This document shows, piece after piece, positions 61,769-64,000 of a DNA stretch of 64,000 bases. Source of the DNA: Varroa destructor (lineage: Eukaryota > Arthropoda > Arachnida > Mesostigmata > Varroidae). Under the pieces are notes generated by a model, which worked only from the letters and a program-made list of their open reading frames with translations, did no database searches and was not told the DNA's origin. The DNA lies in assembly GCF_002443255.2 (NCBI RefSeq), contig NW_019211455.1, positions 39,475,449-39,539,448 of the forward strand, read 5' to 3'. A program made the position numbers and the translations under genes. Positions within the stretch are counted from its first letter, which is position 1, and the number at the start of each line of letters is the position of its first letter.

Positions 61769-64000
61769 CGTTCATCCATCTATTGCGGGTTTCGTTGCTC
61801 ACGGTCGGTGTCATCAACAGAACCTGAGTGAAAAAGATGCAATCCTTAACGTGATATCTTTAGATCTCTACTCGGGCTTTATTTGGAGTAAGCATTGAAA
61901 AATGTGGTGCACTGGCCATAGTTCGACCATTTACTCGTGTAAAAAGTTTGTGAACATAGCGCTGCTTTTCTTCGTACAGCATTATATCGAAAAGAGATTT
62001 TATGTAAGGATAAGCAAAGCTGCATCGTTTTCAAGAAGGACGTTTACCTCCGCGTAGAGCCTAGATACGCCCGCTTGTCTCTGTGGCGATAGATACTCCA
62101 CGATACAATAACTGTTGCACCTTTAGCATAGCCATCGTATCGGTAAAACTTTACATAGTAAGTACAGAAGATCGAAATACTGCTGAAAATTAGGACCTCG
62201 ATTAATGCGAGCCTTTCAGTACGTGTCTGTAGCACGCATAAGTCCTCGCCTTAACGAAGGCATTCTATATTGTAAATAGGTGCCAGTCCCCTACGCTATA
62301 GTCTAAAGCAAAACATAGGAGCGAACACGTTTAGCCAAAGCGATACCACGTGGAAAATTTAATAGAAAAGGCTCAAACAACCAGCAATCTGCTGAACTCT
62401 TCTATCGAAATACATTGCCTGGCTGCATTTGATTTCCGCGAAATTCCATAAAATTGATAGTCAAACCACGAAAATTATGACAGTAATAATAGTCGAAATA
62501 GACTAAATCTATTAGTAAAGCAATCAGACCGAGGTAGTATCAAATTTGACCCCCGATAATAAGCATCATCTAAAAGTCGCAAGCCTTCCAGCAAAACCAT
62601 TGAGGACTACAAATCCGAGGTCGTATACAGCAGTACAACGAAGAGGTCTCTATGTTCGTACACAATACCAAGTCACGTCGATCGTTTTTTGAAAATTATA
62701 TGCAAATATTTCTGCTAAAAGTACTGACCACGGTCGTCAGTCTTGTCTAAATCTGACTGAGTGAGTCACCTACGGGCCATATTGTGACATAAATATGATT
62801 TTACGGGCTTAATTGGCTATTTCGTATACTTGAGCACGTTCTAAAGAAAAGTCTCTGTACGCAGTTATGTTAATATGGATTTGTTTTTATTGTTGCGTTT
62901 CCATCCCTCAGAGTAATAACCATAATCGCTAGTTTAATAACGTTGTTTGACTCCCCAAAACTCCGTATGGGATCATTTGACCATGTATCTTGATCGTTTT
63001 TCATGGGAGCTAGTTTCTCTAATGGAAAACCCTTCGTTTGGTAGACAGCTGCGTAAAACACAAAAATTGCTTAAATGTTAGCTTTTGTTGTCCTCGCATA
63101 GCTCGACACAGCTCTGGATATTACATTAAATTTAACTTGATCTTTATTATATCTTTACCTTGTAACTTATTTACATTGATATTAACATATTAGGCTATTG
63201 ACACTGAATGAGTCATTCTCTAATTAGCATTGTGCACTTATAAGATGAGCTATAACTTGAACTTTAACCAACTTGGATACCTTTAATTCATTATTACCGT
63301 CGAGCACTACGGCCCTATTCGAATTGTTTGGGTAGTTTAGATCAGCGTTATGTCACAACGCTCAATTGAAATGAAATCGTTTCTGTTACGGTCATATCAA
63401 TATATACATCCTGTCCACAGTGAAGAGCAAGACGTTCTATATACATATATCTATTTATGTCTACGATAAACTTTGAACGAGCATAAATTACTCACACAAC
63501 TTCTTTTGGCCCTGAACTTGGGTCAAATAGCTTGCGGGATGTGTCTATTATGTCAAATTGGCTGTCTTGCTTGTCAATAGCTGGGAGGAAATTTGCCTCA
63601 CATCGAGGTACCGACGTCTAAAAGAAACACCCAATTTACACATACATACACCTGCTGTCTGTAATTTCTACTAGCCGTTTTAACGCTAGGATAACAGTGA
63701 TTAACGAGTGCCTTATGTATGAAACTCTATTTATTTAACGTAGTGTAATTATACCGTTCCGTATTTACTGTATTCAGTTATGAGCGTTGCATTACCAAAG
63801 TAATTGTGCCAATTTCGCAATAACATGTATTGGCAGTCTCTACTAGTCTGTTGGCCTTTAAACAAAAAATATCAGCAGAATATCCATCATGATATAAATG
63901 GCAAACGCAAGAATAGATGTAAGAATAATCATGTTCGTTGCGAAGGTAACAGCTAAACGATCCCATGCGTATGGTAAAAGAAGAAGCCTACTTCATTCTC

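Larger units (their letters stand above)
58670..64000. other. No clear gene
   Basis: AT-rich sequence with short frames only. A very strong acceptor-like site (run of T then CAG) ends at about 61171 but leads into stops in all frames within 20 nt. Confidence 0.6.

Overview
The window looks like gene-poor, intron-rich nuclear DNA of an arthropod. It is AT-rich, roughly 60% by eye. It carries an interstitial array of TTAGG, the arthropod-type telomere repeat. Coding signal occurs as short exons separated by kilobase introns with GT..AG borders, and there are eroded transposons of eukaryotic classes. No operons, ribosome-binding sites, tRNAs, rRNAs or CRISPR arrays were seen. A mite or other chelicerate would fit, but the sequence alone does not settle this.

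Layout. 1-12.6 kb: no convincing gene; the TTAGG-type array is at 6092-6289 and a possible Ty3/gypsy scrap is near 0.5 kb. 12.6-14.4 kb (minus): the only long reading frame, an intact 598-codon intronless gene with degenerate ankyrin-like helices and a C-terminus resembling a SOCS box. 21.3-21.5 kb (minus): a GC-richer, apparently frameshifted coding scrap. 23.6-24.9 kb (plus): the last two exons of a small cysteine-rich membrane protein resembling the LSR/ILDR family, with phase-matched splice sites and a poly(A) signal. 26.1-26.5 kb (minus): a Ty1/copia integrase relic with two in-frame stops. 39.6-39.8 kb (plus): a probable LINE tail relic. 44.9-54.6 kb (plus): a complete four-exon gene for a 114-residue protein with two acidic-IQ calmodulin-binding modules (igloo / PEP-19 type), with a dead Tc1/mariner transposase in its first intron. 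58.29-58.67 kb: a 353-bp insertion with a 9-nt poly(A) tail and perfect 16-bp flanking direct repeats, the hallmark of target-primed retroposition; it carries a mostly open frame that I could not identify. 58.7-64 kb: no convincing gene.

The genes do not form a pathway. At most, a neuronal-type calmodulin-binding protein, a membrane protein and a possible ubiquitin-ligase adaptor are neighbours by chance, as is usual in such genomes. The most useful results are the exon-by-exon gene models, which contain exons too short to stand out as reading frames, and the retroposed insert.
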